64,000 nucleotides of DNA from positions 2,036,581-2,100,580 of the forward strand of contig CBDBQH010000003.1 of NCBI GenBank assembly GCA_965208975.1, in the 5' to 3' direction. Both the position numbers and the translations under genes were made by a program. The DNA is from G963663315 sp965208975. Lineage in GTDB: Bacteria; Pseudomonadota; Gammaproteobacteria; Arenicellales; Poriferihabitantaceae. Below, piece after piece: positions 1-7,808 of the stretch (its first letter is position 1; every line of letters begins with the position of its first letter). A model generated the notes under the pieces. It saw nothing but the letters and a program-made list of their open reading frames with translations, was not told the origin of the DNA and searched no databases.

Positions 1-279
1 GATTTAGACGAGTTATCCGATGGGGTTGTCATGAGCGACTTCACGCTTGATTACTTTTTCTCCCAATTATTACGGTATCTGGAGAAAAATAAAGAGGAAT
101 TGGAGGCAGCGCCATCTGGAGCTTATGCTTTAATTGATGATGAAAAAGGCGGCACGGTACGACCGGGCGTAATATTTTTTCTGCGTCAGCGTAACGCTGG
201 CGCTGACAGCAGAGAAAAAAAGGCCAGTCCGATTTATCCGTATTATATGGCTATATTACGCTGTTCGATTATTCATTGA
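1..279 (+). CDS. C-terminal fragment of a probable helicase-like protein (5' end outside window)
   Basis: The frame is open from base 1, so the visible 93 codons are the end of a longer protein; the ATG at 31 is probably internal. Residues such as YALIDDEKGGTVRPGVIFFLR followed by IYPYYMAIL recall the C-terminal part of large SNF2/DEAD-type helicase proteins found in defence loci, but no helicase motif lies inside the window, so this is a weak call. The protein ends abruptly after ILRCSIIH, and a broken recombinase gene starts 9 bases later. The 3' end may therefore have been cut by the same rearrangement. Confidence 0.3.
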   Translation, partial: DLDELSDGVVMSDFTLDYFFSQLLRYLEKNKEELEAAPSGAYALIDDEKGGTVRPGVIFFLRQRNAGADSREKKASPIYPYYMAILRCSIIH

Positions 280-288
280 GACCCAGAC

Positions 289-902
289 ATGATTGAACAA
301 GATTTCCATACCACTGTTCTGACCGAATCGTTAGCGACCAACACTCGCATTGCCTATGAGAAGGGATGGTCCAGATTCATTGACTACTGTACAGAAGAAC
401 ATATCGCTGATCCGTTATCCGCCCCGCCGGACATGGTGGCGCATTTCCTTGTTCAACTAGCGACAAAGCCGAATCAGCAGAGCGGCAGCGTACTGTCTAT
501 GGGTACAGTGACGCTTTACAAGAGTGCAATCAACAAGAAGTATACCGATGCAGGGAAATCTTCCCCAACGAATCATCCTGTGGTTCGAGACACACTCAAA
601 GGATTAGCCAGACTCAAAGGAACGTCGTGTCGCCGAGTAAAAGCACTGAGGGAATACCATATCCAGGCTATGCTTTCCCAATGTGCTGATACGACTATCG
701 GTACGCCACGCGAATCGGGTTGGATCCGAAAGAGGTGGCGGGACATTCCTTGCGGGCGGGTTTTGTCACTAGCGCCGCGGTGCATCATGCCCGACTGGAT
801 AAAATCATGGCCGTTACCCGCCACACCAATCCGGGCACAGTCATGCAATATATTCGCGATGCCGATTCATTCATTGATCATGCCGGTGAGCATTTTTTAT
901 AA
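289..902 (+). pseudogene. Tyrosine recombinase/integrase with internal deletion
   Basis: The first ~135 codons (frame of 289) match the N-terminal core-binding domain of a tyrosine recombinase: NTRIAYEKGWSRFIDYC, then a second helical part up to AMLSQCADTTIG. From about base 700 the match moves to another frame (720-902 frame) and continues with GLDPKEVAGHSLRAGF and TRHTNPGTVMQYIRDA. These carry the late catalytic H-x-x-R motif and the nucleophilic Tyr of MQYIR. The first catalytic Arg and about 100 or more residues between the two parts are missing. The simplest reading is an internal deletion with a frame change near 695-703. It cannot make an active integrase and is a relic of a mobile element. 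Confidence 0.8.
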
Positions 903-918
903 GTGTACCTGTCAAGGG

Positions 919-1713
919 TCAGAACTCTGCTTGCCTACCCAGCGCTGGCACAGAAAATTGCCTTCTAGTGATGTGCCCGGAGCAGTCGGACAGCAGGTAC
1001 AGGTAATGGCGGATGATTTCGGGGTCATTGGCGTCGCGTAACTGACTGATGTCCTCGCCGGGGTAGAACTGCTTTCTCAGGGCGGTTTTTACTTTTCCAC
1101 AATCCAGCGTGTTGACGCGGATATTCCGGTTTTCCCATTCGCGCGACAGGGTTTGGGACAGGTTCTCAATGCCGGCGAAGGCGGCGCCAGTCGCTCCCCA
1201 GTAGGCTGAACCGTTGCGCCCGCAGGTCAGAACGGAAAATATGACCGAAGCCGGGTTATCATGTTTCAATAGTGGATACAGGGAGCGGGTCAGATACATC
1301 GGGCGTATCAACTGTTGATCGAGAACTTGTCGCCAGACAGTCATGTCACCGTGCGCTACCGGGGTCAGCGGTGAACCCCACATCGCGCAATGTACGAGAC
1401 CATGGATTTCGGCACAGTCCCGGCTTAAGGAGTCGGCCAGTTCCATGAATCCTTCAGGGTGCATCCGGAGAATATCGAACTCAACCATCATCGGTTCCGG
1501 ATATCCCGATTTACCGATCTGGTCGTAAACCGGAATCAATTCCCTTGATTTGCGGTCGAGTAGCATGACGGTCGCGCCGGCCTGCGCCGCGGCCAGACTG
1601 ACCGCGCCGCCAATTTGTGAAGCCGCGCCGGTCACGATGACATTCCTGTCCGCCAGACAATCCGGCTCCACTTGCAGGTTTTCGGCAATGTTAGTTGAAT
1701 CCGGCATCTTCAA
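919..1713 (-). CDS. YciK-like short-chain dehydrogenase homologue lacking catalytic residues
   Basis: 264 residues with a Rossmann nucleotide-binding motif TGAASQIGG (residues 28-36) and a layout close to the YciK branch of the SDR superfamily, including ASVIFS, the RNGSAYWGA segment and IRVNTLDCGKVKTALR. The catalytic Tyr and Lys of the family (YAASK in E. coli YciK) align here to T175 and F179. The active-site Ser region is VLTCG, and the NAG motif is replaced by HCAM. Dinucleotide may still bind, but normal dehydrogenase chemistry looks lost. The start overlaps the stop of the upstream gene (2786-1710) by four bases, so the two are translationally coupled and probably act together. A sensor or structural role is only inference. 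Confidence 0.8.
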   Translation of the reverse strand: MKMPDSTNIAENLQVEPDCLADRNVIVTGAASQIGGAVSLAAAQAGATVMLLDRKSRELIPVYDQIGKSGYPEPMMVEFDILRMHPEGFMELADSLSRDCAEIHGLVHCAMWGSPLTPVAHGDMTVWRQVLDQQLIRPMYLTRSLYPLLKHDNPASVIFSVLTCGRNGSAYWGATGAAFAGIENLSQTLSREWENRNIRVNTLDCGKVKTALRKQFYPGEDISQLRDANDPEIIRHYLYLLSDCSGHITRRQFSVPALGRQAEF

Positions 1714-2786
1714 GAGGAATGTGTTTTATGGGGAGCGTTTGCCAGCAGGGATTTGAACGCATGGTAGGAAGGCATTTTACGCAAGCTGCCCGAGCGGTGA
1801 TCCACCAGTCCGTAGCCGGGATTGATGAGTTGCCACCAGTAGACCCGTTCCACCCAGCCTGTATCCAGTGAAATCCTGAAGTACTGCTTCAGGTAGTCAG
1901 CCTGGGTATCCTCGTCCACTGTTGTTTGCGGGCGCCCGGAATTGGGCGTCCAGGGCTGGGTATCGAGTAGCGGCCAGTTTGTTTCCGTAATCCATAAATT
2001 ATCGCGGGTATTGTTGGACAGTTGGAGCATGGCCTTGGTGAGCCGGATTTTGCGTTCCAGGTCGAAATAGTGGTATTGTTTGCCAGTCGCCGCTCCGCGG
2101 CGATTGACGTAAAGCAGGGCGGCGCAACCGTCCATGTTGTACCGCCAGAAATTGAACAGGGTTCGTTGCATCGGCAGGGGTTCAAAATCAATGATGGATG
2201 AGCCGAGTAGCCGGATATGTGGATAGTCGGCGCGAACCTCATCCGCAATCCTGAACAGTCGAAGCGCGTCACGGGTATTGCGGCACCCCCATTTGGACCG
2301 ATTCACGGCATTGCCAATCTGGAATATACCGCAGCGCCCGGAAAAGGCGCCAAAAATTTCATGCAGCCGGTTTTGCCATAAATCGGTGTCCAGCACACTC
2401 TCCCGGTCCTGCAGGATATTGATCACGAAGCGGTTGGCTTCAAATCTTTCCAGAAATTTGAGATCGTGATCGAAGCGGTCGGGTTGCCATACCGGGATTC
2501 GTAACAACAGATGTCTGACCCCCAACTCTTCGATCATTTCAATATGTGCATTTTGCCATTGTGGTTCTGAATGGATGCCGAGTCCGGCGAAATCAACCAT
2601 CGTCTTGTTCTGGTTCTTCCTCAAGCGGCTGTATTGCCAGGCCACACCTCCCGCCAATCCGATTGCGGTGAAAAGAATCCTGGCGTATTCTCCAAGATTG
2701 GCCACGGAAACCCTGGCTTTATCCGCTTGCGGAATGATATAAGGCTGGCAGGACCAGGGGTCCCACCAATCAGGGTGCTGGCTCAT
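1710..2786 (-). CDS. Glycoside-hydrolase-like TIM-barrel protein, membrane-anchored, function unknown
   Basis: 358 residues. A hydrophobic stretch around residues 33-50 (ARILFTAIGLAGGVAW) suggests an N-terminal membrane anchor. The rest resembles (beta/alpha)8 glycoside hydrolases of the GH5/GH39 clan: GLGIHSEPQW at the start of the barrel, LLLRIPVW, FQIGNAVNRSKWG near the position of the usual acid/base, and LWITETNWPL with a Glu where the nucleophile is expected. At the first site the usual NE pair reads NA, so the acid/base may be missing. It is the first gene of a two-gene unit with the degenerate SDR. A role in envelope polysaccharide is possible but not shown. Confidence 0.6.
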   Translation of the reverse strand: MSQHPDWWDPWSCQPYIIPQADKARVSVANLGEYARILFTAIGLAGGVAWQYSRLRKNQNKTMVDFAGLGIHSEPQWQNAHIEMIEELGVRHLLLRIPVWQPDRFDHDLKFLERFEANRFVINILQDRESVLDTDLWQNRLHEIFGAFSGRCGIFQIGNAVNRSKWGCRNTRDALRLFRIADEVRADYPHIRLLGSSIIDFEPLPMQRTLFNFWRYNMDGCAALLYVNRRGAATGKQYHYFDLERKIRLTKAMLQLSNNTRDNLWITETNWPLLDTQPWTPNSGRPQTTVDEDTQADYLKQYFRISLDTGWVERVYWWQLINPGYGLVDHRSGSLRKMPSYHAFKSLLANAPHKTHSS

Positions 2787-2889
2787 GAATTTTCGTTAAT
2801 TGTCAATAAAATCCGGTAAATCTCGCCGAACTGGACTATAAAATAGATTTTTGCGATAATCGGGACTTGTTGTTAATCGCCGCTTTGTC
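2787..2889. promoter_or_regulatory. Divergent intergenic region (hydrolase-like gene / aroQ)
   Basis: This AT-rich 103-bp space separates the leftward hydrolase-SDR pair from the rightward aroQ-accB-accC unit, so it should hold promoters for both. A TATAAAAT-like stretch near 2836-2843 could be a -10 element for aroQ. No convincing -35 hexamer at proper spacing was found. Confidence 0.35.
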
Positions 2890-3333
2890 ATGGCTAAAAT
2901 TCTTGTACTGCATGGTCCTAATCTCAATTTGCTTGGACTCAGAGAGCCTGAGCATTACGGGTCGGTCAGTCTGGCTGAGATCAATAACCGGCTGATGCAG
3001 ATGGCCAACACCGATGGTGTGAAGATCGAGTGTCGGCAGAGTAACGCTGAAAGTGAACTCGTCAACTGGATTCAGCAGGCGCCTGATGAAAGTGTGGATT
3101 TTATCATCATCAATCCCGCCGCGTTCACCCATACCAGTATTGCGATGCGGGATGCCTTCAGCGCGGTCAGGATCCCCTTTCTGGAGGTGCATCTGTCCAA
3201 TGTGCATGCCAGAGAACCTTTTCGCAAAATCTCGTATTTTTCTGATATTGCAGAGGGGGTGATCGCTGGTCTTGGGGCAGCGGGTTACGAATCAGCCTAT
3301 CATTTTGCCGCGTCGTTTCCGGGGAGATACTGA
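2890..3333 (+). CDS. aroQ: 3-dehydroquinate dehydratase, type II
   Basis: 147 residues, the normal size for the dodecameric type II enzyme, which dehydrates 3-dehydroquinate to 3-dehydroshikimate in the cytoplasmic shikimate pathway. The N-terminus HGPNLNLLGLREPEHYG carries the flexible-loop Arg and the catalytic Tyr23. INPAAFTHTSIA holds the active-site Asn and His81, and EVHLSNVHAREPFR is the substrate-binding signature. The stop codon overlaps the accB start by one base (TGATG), so aroQ-accB-accC is a coupled operon, the usual gammaproteobacterial arrangement. Confidence 0.97.
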   Translation: MAKILVLHGPNLNLLGLREPEHYGSVSLAEINNRLMQMANTDGVKIECRQSNAESELVNWIQQAPDESVDFIIINPAAFTHTSIAMRDAFSAVRIPFLEVHLSNVHAREPFRKISYFSDIAEGVIAGLGAAGYESAYHFAASFPGRY

Positions 3334-3794
3334 TGGATTTGAGAAAGATAAAAAAACTGATTGAATTACTGGAAGACTCCGCCTTGCTTGAAATGGAAAT
3401 CACTGAAGGTGACAGTACAATCAGATTGAGTCGCGCCGGAGTAGGTGGTGTTGCGGCAGCGCCCCGGCAGGATGCTCCGGCGCCCCTTGTTGATTGCGGG
3501 ATGATTCCGGAGGCGCCGCCTGCCGTCCGTACTGAATCGACGAATACCAGCGAAGCAGCCGGGATTGTGGTCAATTCACCGATGGTCGGAACATTTTATG
3601 ATGCGTCATCGCCGGATTCCAGTCCATACGTTTCTGTCGGAACGGTAGTCAAACCGGGAGATGTCCTGTGCATTATCGAGGCGATGAAAACGTATAACCA
3701 GCTGGAGGCGGAGGTAGCCGGGACGGTGAAAGAGATTTACAAGAAGAATGGCGCTCCGGTTGAGTTCGGGGAACCCTTGTTTCTGATTGCCTGA
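3333..3794 (+). CDS. accB: Biotin carboxyl carrier protein of acetyl-CoA carboxylase
   Basis: 153 residues. The N-terminal helical part (MDLRKIKKLIELLEDS) contacts biotin carboxylase. A Pro/Ala-rich linker (about 40-75) leads to the C-terminal biotinyl domain (about 78-153) with the thumb-type segment ASSPDSSPYVSVG. The biotinylated lysine is K119 in EAMKTYNQ. The residue after the lysine is Thr, whereas the consensus is EAMKM. The protein carries carboxybiotin between AccC and the carboxyltransferase AccAD in the first step of fatty-acid synthesis. Translation is coupled to aroQ, and accC follows. Confidence 0.96.
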   Translation: MDLRKIKKLIELLEDSALLEMEITEGDSTIRLSRAGVGGVAAAPRQDAPAPLVDCGMIPEAPPAVRTESTNTSEAAGIVVNSPMVGTFYDASSPDSSPYVSVGTVVKPGDVLCIIEAMKTYNQLEAEVAGTVKEIYKKNGAPVEFGEPLFLIA

Positions 3795-3807
3795 TCTTTT
3801 TATTGAC

Positions 3808-5160
3808 ATGATGAACCAGATCAGGAAACTGGTTATTGCCAATCGTGGCGAGATCGCGCTGCGAATCCTCCGCGCTTGTCGCCAACTGGATATATTGACG
3901 GTGGCTCTGCATTCCGAGGCCGACAAGGATGCCAAGTATGTACGTCTGGCGGATGAGTCTGTATGTATCGGGCCGTCCTCTCCCACTGACAGCTACCTCA
4001 ATATCGCTTCGGTCATTGCGGCGGCGGAAGTGACCGAGGCGAATGCGATACACCCCGGCTATGGTTTCCTCTCCGAAAATCCGAATTTCGCGGAACAGGT
4101 TGAACGCAGCGGATTTGTATTTGTCGGGCCGACGGCTGATACCATTCGGACAATGGGAGACAAGATTTCTGCCATTGCCGCGATGCGCTCGGCCAATGTG
4201 CCTTGTATTCCGGGGTCGGACGGTCCCTTGCCGGATAGCCTGGGTGAAGTGACAGCGCTGGCAGAGCGAATCGGATATCCACTGATGCTGAAGGCGTCCG
4301 GTGGTGGTGGTGGCCGGGGAATGCGGGTCGTGAGGGATGAGTCAGGACTGTCCGATTCGATCCATACCACCCGACAGGAAGCGTCTGCGGCATTTGGCAA
4401 TGATGTCTTGTATATGGAGCGGTTTCTTGAGGCGCCGAGGCATATCGAGATCCAGGTGCTGGCGGATACTTATGGCAACGTGGTCCATCTGGGTGACCGC
4501 GATTGTTCCATGCAGAGAAAACATCAAAAGGTGATTGAGGAGGCGCCCGCTCCCGGCATCTGTGAGGAAAAAAGATTCGAAATCGGCAGAATCTGTGTAG
4601 AGGCCTGTAGACAGATTGGATATCGGGGGGTCGGCACCTTCGAGTTTCTTTATCAGGAGGGGGAGTTTTACTTTATCGAGATGAATACACGGATTCAGGT
4701 TGAGCATCCGGTAACGGAAATGATTACCGGGATCGACTTGCTGCAGGAGCAGATTCGTGTTGCGGATGGGCAGGAGCTGAGGTTTACCCAGGACCAGATT
4801 CAGATGAACGGCCATGCGTTCGAATGTCGCATCAATGCGGAAGACCCAAAAACCTTCATGCCCTCTCCGGGACAGATTACGCAGTATCACATGGCGGGAG
4901 GGCCGGGCGTTCGGGTGGATTCCCATGTTTACAGTTATTATGTGGTTCCCCCTTATTATGACTCCATGATCGGAAAGGTGATTACCCATGGCATGCATCG
5001 CACCGAGGCGTTGTCAAGAATGAGCGGCGCATTGCAGGAAATGGTGGTTGAAGGGATCAAGACCAATATCCCGTTGCATCGGCAGCTGGTTCAGGATCCG
5101 GGGTTTATCAAGGGAGGGTGTGATATTCATTATCTGGAGAAGAAATTTTCCATTACTTGA
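3808..5160 (+). CDS. accC: Biotin carboxylase subunit of acetyl-CoA carboxylase
   Basis: 450 residues from the ATG at 3808 (a second ATG follows at 3811; an upstream TTG at 3787 overlaps accB and is less likely). The N-terminal biotin carboxylase domain begins IRKLVIANRGEIALRILRAC. The ATP-grasp domain has the Gly-rich loop KASGGGGGRGMR and the metal/substrate segment FIEMNTRIQVEHPVTE. The C-terminal domain contains FECRINAEDP. It carboxylates biotin on AccB using ATP and bicarbonate. In many relatives prmA follows accC; here the next gene is a DUF3426 protein and prmA is absent from this position. Confidence 0.97.
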   Translation: MMNQIRKLVIANRGEIALRILRACRQLDILTVALHSEADKDAKYVRLADESVCIGPSSPTDSYLNIASVIAAAEVTEANAIHPGYGFLSENPNFAEQVERSGFVFVGPTADTIRTMGDKISAIAAMRSANVPCIPGSDGPLPDSLGEVTALAERIGYPLMLKASGGGGGRGMRVVRDESGLSDSIHTTRQEASAAFGNDVLYMERFLEAPRHIEIQVLADTYGNVVHLGDRDCSMQRKHQKVIEEAPAPGICEEKRFEIGRICVEACRQIGYRGVGTFEFLYQEGEFYFIEMNTRIQVEHPVTEMITGIDLLQEQIRVADGQELRFTQDQIQMNGHAFECRINAEDPKTFMPSPGQITQYHMAGGPGVRVDSHVYSYYVVPPYYDSMIGKVITHGMHRTEALSRMSGALQEMVVEGIKTNIPLHRQLVQDPGFIKGGCDIHYLEKKFSIT

Positions 5161-5245
5161 GCGTTATTCAGCGATTGGTAGATGTAAGTGCAGTGCAACC
5201 CGGCGTCAGACAGAAATCAGGTATCTTTAGAGCTTGTACAGTGAT

Positions 5246-6085
5246 ATGAGTGAAAAGCATTTTTGCTGTTGTCCGCATTGCCAGACCATTTTCCGTTTGT
5301 CCGGGGAGAATCTGAATCGCCGATCCACTCTTTTCCGTTGTTATTCGTGCCGTGAAGTGTTTGATTCACGTATCAATGCGGTCTCAAGGGTGGATGCGGG
5401 ATTTGTTTTTGAGGGAGCCGCCCCGAGCAGCGCCGGCGTGACGGGGACATCCATGCCCGGTGATTCAACCAGCATTGAGGTTGAAGATTTCGGGAAGCCA
5501 GCCGCGGGTGGGCGAGATGGAGCCGACCGATCAAAACCGCCCGTGTCGGAAGATGCGCCGTCGGCCTGGAGGAGAGAAAACACGGCGTATGAATATATCA
5601 AGGACCGGCGTGAGCCCTTGATTACACTGGCATGGTGTGTGGCTGTTGTGGCCCTTTTTATATTGTTGTCGTTACAGATAAAGTATTTTTATGTGGAAAA
5701 GTTCGCTCAGGATCAGTCTTTTCGTAGCTATCTGATTGGGTTTTGCAAGATCGCAGGCTGTGAGTTGCCGCCGCTCAAATCCCCGGACTTGTTTGCTCTG
5801 GCCGATACGAAAATTGATCTGCACCCCAATCAACCGGATGCGCTTCGTGTTACCGTGCAACTGCTCAACCGGGCCGGATATTCCCAGCCTTATCCTGATT
5901 TGCGAATTACGTTGACAGACCGGGACGGGCGGGTAGTCGGACGCCGGTCTTTCTCTCCGCAATCCTGGTTGGTGGCGGGCAGTGAAAACATGGTGGGTGA
6001 TGGTGAGCGGGTATCCTTGTTATTTGATCTTGCCAGACCCCACGAAAAAGCGGTCGGGTTTGCCGTTAATATTGTTACGGATTGA
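5246..6085 (+). CDS. Zinc-ribbon plus DUF3426 membrane protein
   Basis: 279 residues from ATG 5246. The N-terminus has a zinc-finger/ribbon pattern with CPHCQTIF and CYSCREVF (two CxxC pairs, MJ0042-type finger). A low-complexity linker follows (about 60-115), then one membrane segment (LITLAWCVAVVALFILLSLQI, ~130-150). The C-terminal domain has the DUF3426 look: FCKIAGCELPPLKSPDLFAL, then a beta-rich stretch resembling an FxLyD fold. Family members commonly lie between prmA and dusB-fis, and their function is not established. Here both prmA and dusB-fis are missing around it and purH follows. Confidence 0.85.
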   Translation: MSEKHFCCCPHCQTIFRLSGENLNRRSTLFRCYSCREVFDSRINAVSRVDAGFVFEGAAPSSAGVTGTSMPGDSTSIEVEDFGKPAAGGRDGADRSKPPVSEDAPSAWRRENTAYEYIKDRREPLITLAWCVAVVALFILLSLQIKYFYVEKFAQDQSFRSYLIGFCKIAGCELPPLKSPDLFALADTKIDLHPNQPDALRVTVQLLNRAGYSQPYPDLRITLTDRDGRVVGRRSFSPQSWLVAGSENMVGDGERVSLLFDLARPHEKAVGFAVNIVTD

Positions 6086-6086
6086 A

Positions 6087-6156
6087 GGGCAGGCACGTAA
6101 GACCCGCCCCTGCGGATGTTGATGATATTGATGATATTGATGATATTGATGATGTT
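6087..6156. repeat. Hairpin repeat plus 9-bp tandem repeat upstream of purH
   Basis: Directly after the DUF3426 stop lies a GC-rich imperfect hairpin (6087-6109, GGGCAGGCACGTAAGACCCG...), a member of the dispersed GGGCGGG/CCCGCCC family seen elsewhere in the window. It may act as a terminator. It is followed by three exact copies of GATGATATT (6121-6147) with a variant copy (GATGATGTT) after them and a partial one before. The tract lies in the purH leader, about 45 bp before the start codon. Confidence 0.75.
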
Positions 6157-6199
6157 CAGGGTGTGTGCAATGCGGGGAAACAGATGAAATGGTAATCGA

Positions 6200-7783
6200 A
6201 TGATGACTAAAATCATCCGTAGAGCGCTGCTCAGTGTTTCTGATAAACAGAATCTTGTTGAACTGGGCAAGGCCCTGTCCGCACATGACATTGAGATATT
6301 ATCGACCGGCGGAACTGCGGGATTGCTTGTCAAAGCAGGCGTCCGTGTTGTCGAGGTGAGTGAATATACCGGATTCCCGGAAATGATGGATGGCAGGGTA
6401 AAGACTCTGCATCCGGCTATCCATGGGGGAATCCTGAGTCGGCGCGGGATGGATGATGAGGTCATGGCGTCGAATCATATCCAGCCGATTGACCTGGTGG
6501 TGGTCAATCTGTACCCATTCCGTGAAACCGTTTCCAAACCCGATTGTACTTTGGAGCGGGCGATTGAAAATATTGATATTGGCGGCCCTGCGCTGTTGCG
6601 CGCCGCGGCTAAAAATCATGCGGATGTGACCGTGGTTGTGGATGTCGATGATTACAGCCGGGTGATGCGGGAACTGGACGACAATGGCGGCGCTGTTTCC
6701 GATGAGTTACGGTTTGATTTGGCCGTGAAGGCATTTGAACATACCGCTGATTACGACGGCGCCGTCGCCAACTATCTGGGAGCATTGTCGAAGCGGGGCA
6801 GTGGCCGGTTTCCGCGGACATTGAATCTTCAATATATCAAGAAACAGGAAATGCGTTACGGCGAAAACCCTCATCAGGCTGGCGCCTTTTATATCGGTCG
6901 CAATCAGCGCCGGACAAGCGTTTCGGCTGCTGTGCAAATTCAGGGTAAGGAGCTGTCCTACAACAATGTTGCGGATACCGATGCCGCGTTCGAGTGCGTC
7001 AAGCAGTTTTCATCGGGGGATGGTTACGCCTGTACCATTGTGAAACACGCCAATCCGTGCGGGGTTGCGGTCCGGGATTCGCAGGAGGCGGCTTATCGGT
7101 GCGCCTGGCGCACCGATCCTGAATCCGCGTTTGGCGGTATAATAGCCTTTAATACGGAACTGGAGGCTGAAACCGCCAGGGCCATTGTTGAGCAACAGTT
7201 TGTGGAGGTCGTCATTGCTCCACAAATAACGGATGGAGCCAGACAGACGCTCAGGGACAAGCGGGATGTCCGAATACTGGAGTGTGCAAGCGGGAGCGGG
7301 GGGGGGGCTGCGCCCGTTGGGGAAGTCCTGGATTACAGGAAAGTCAACGGCGGGTTGCTGGTACAGCAGATGGACACCGCTCTTTATGAAAGCCTGGCGG
7401 TGGTGACGAAACGCCAGCCGGACGAAGATGAAATGCGGGATTTGCTGTTTTCCTGGAAGGTGGCGAAGTACGTCAAGTCAAACGCCATTGTCTATGCTTC
7501 GGACCATGCGACCATCGGCATTGGGGCGGGGCAGATGAGTCGGGTCAATTCAGCCAGGATCGCAGCCATAAAAGCGCAACATGCGAGATTGCCGGTGGCG
7601 GGAGCCGTGATGGCTTCGGATGCGTTTTTCCCGTTTCGCGATGGCCTGGACAATGCGGCTGGCGCCGGTATCCGGGCCGTGATTCAGCCGGGTGGTTCCA
7701 GGCGTGACGCCGAGGTGATTGCGGCGGCGGATGAACAGGGTATGGTTATGATATTTACCGGGATGCGCCATTTCAGGCACTGA
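6200..7783 (+). CDS. purH: Bifunctional AICAR transformylase / IMP cyclohydrolase
   Basis: 527 residues, full length. The N-terminal MGS-like IMP cyclohydrolase domain (about 1-190) starts RRALLSVSDKQNLVELGKAL and contains STGGTAGLL and DGRVKTLHP. The C-terminal transformylase domain has MRYGENPHQ, KHANPCGVA (catalytic Lys-His) and SDAFFPFRDG. It carries out the last two steps of purine synthesis, AICAR to FAICAR to IMP. A run of ten G (7298-7307) lies in the codons for SGSGGGAAP, a mutation-prone spot within a core gene. purD and purE lie downstream, making a purine cluster interrupted by one unknown gene. Confidence 0.97.
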   Translation: MMTKIIRRALLSVSDKQNLVELGKALSAHDIEILSTGGTAGLLVKAGVRVVEVSEYTGFPEMMDGRVKTLHPAIHGGILSRRGMDDEVMASNHIQPIDLVVVNLYPFRETVSKPDCTLERAIENIDIGGPALLRAAAKNHADVTVVVDVDDYSRVMRELDDNGGAVSDELRFDLAVKAFEHTADYDGAVANYLGALSKRGSGRFPRTLNLQYIKKQEMRYGENPHQAGAFYIGRNQRRTSVSAAVQIQGKELSYNNVADTDAAFECVKQFSSGDGYACTIVKHANPCGVAVRDSQEAAYRCAWRTDPESAFGGIIAFNTELEAETARAIVEQQFVEVVIAPQITDGARQTLRDKRDVRILECASGSGGGAAPVGEVLDYRKVNGGLLVQQMDTALYESLAVVTKRQPDEDEMRDLLFSWKVAKYVKSNAIVYASDHATIGIGAGQMSRVNSARIAAIKAQHARLPVAGAVMASDAFFPFRDGLDNAAGAGIRAVIQPGGSRRDAEVIAAADEQGMVMIFTGMRHFRH

Positions 7784-7808
7784 ACCCGGATTTTTCCCAT
7801 CTGATAAA

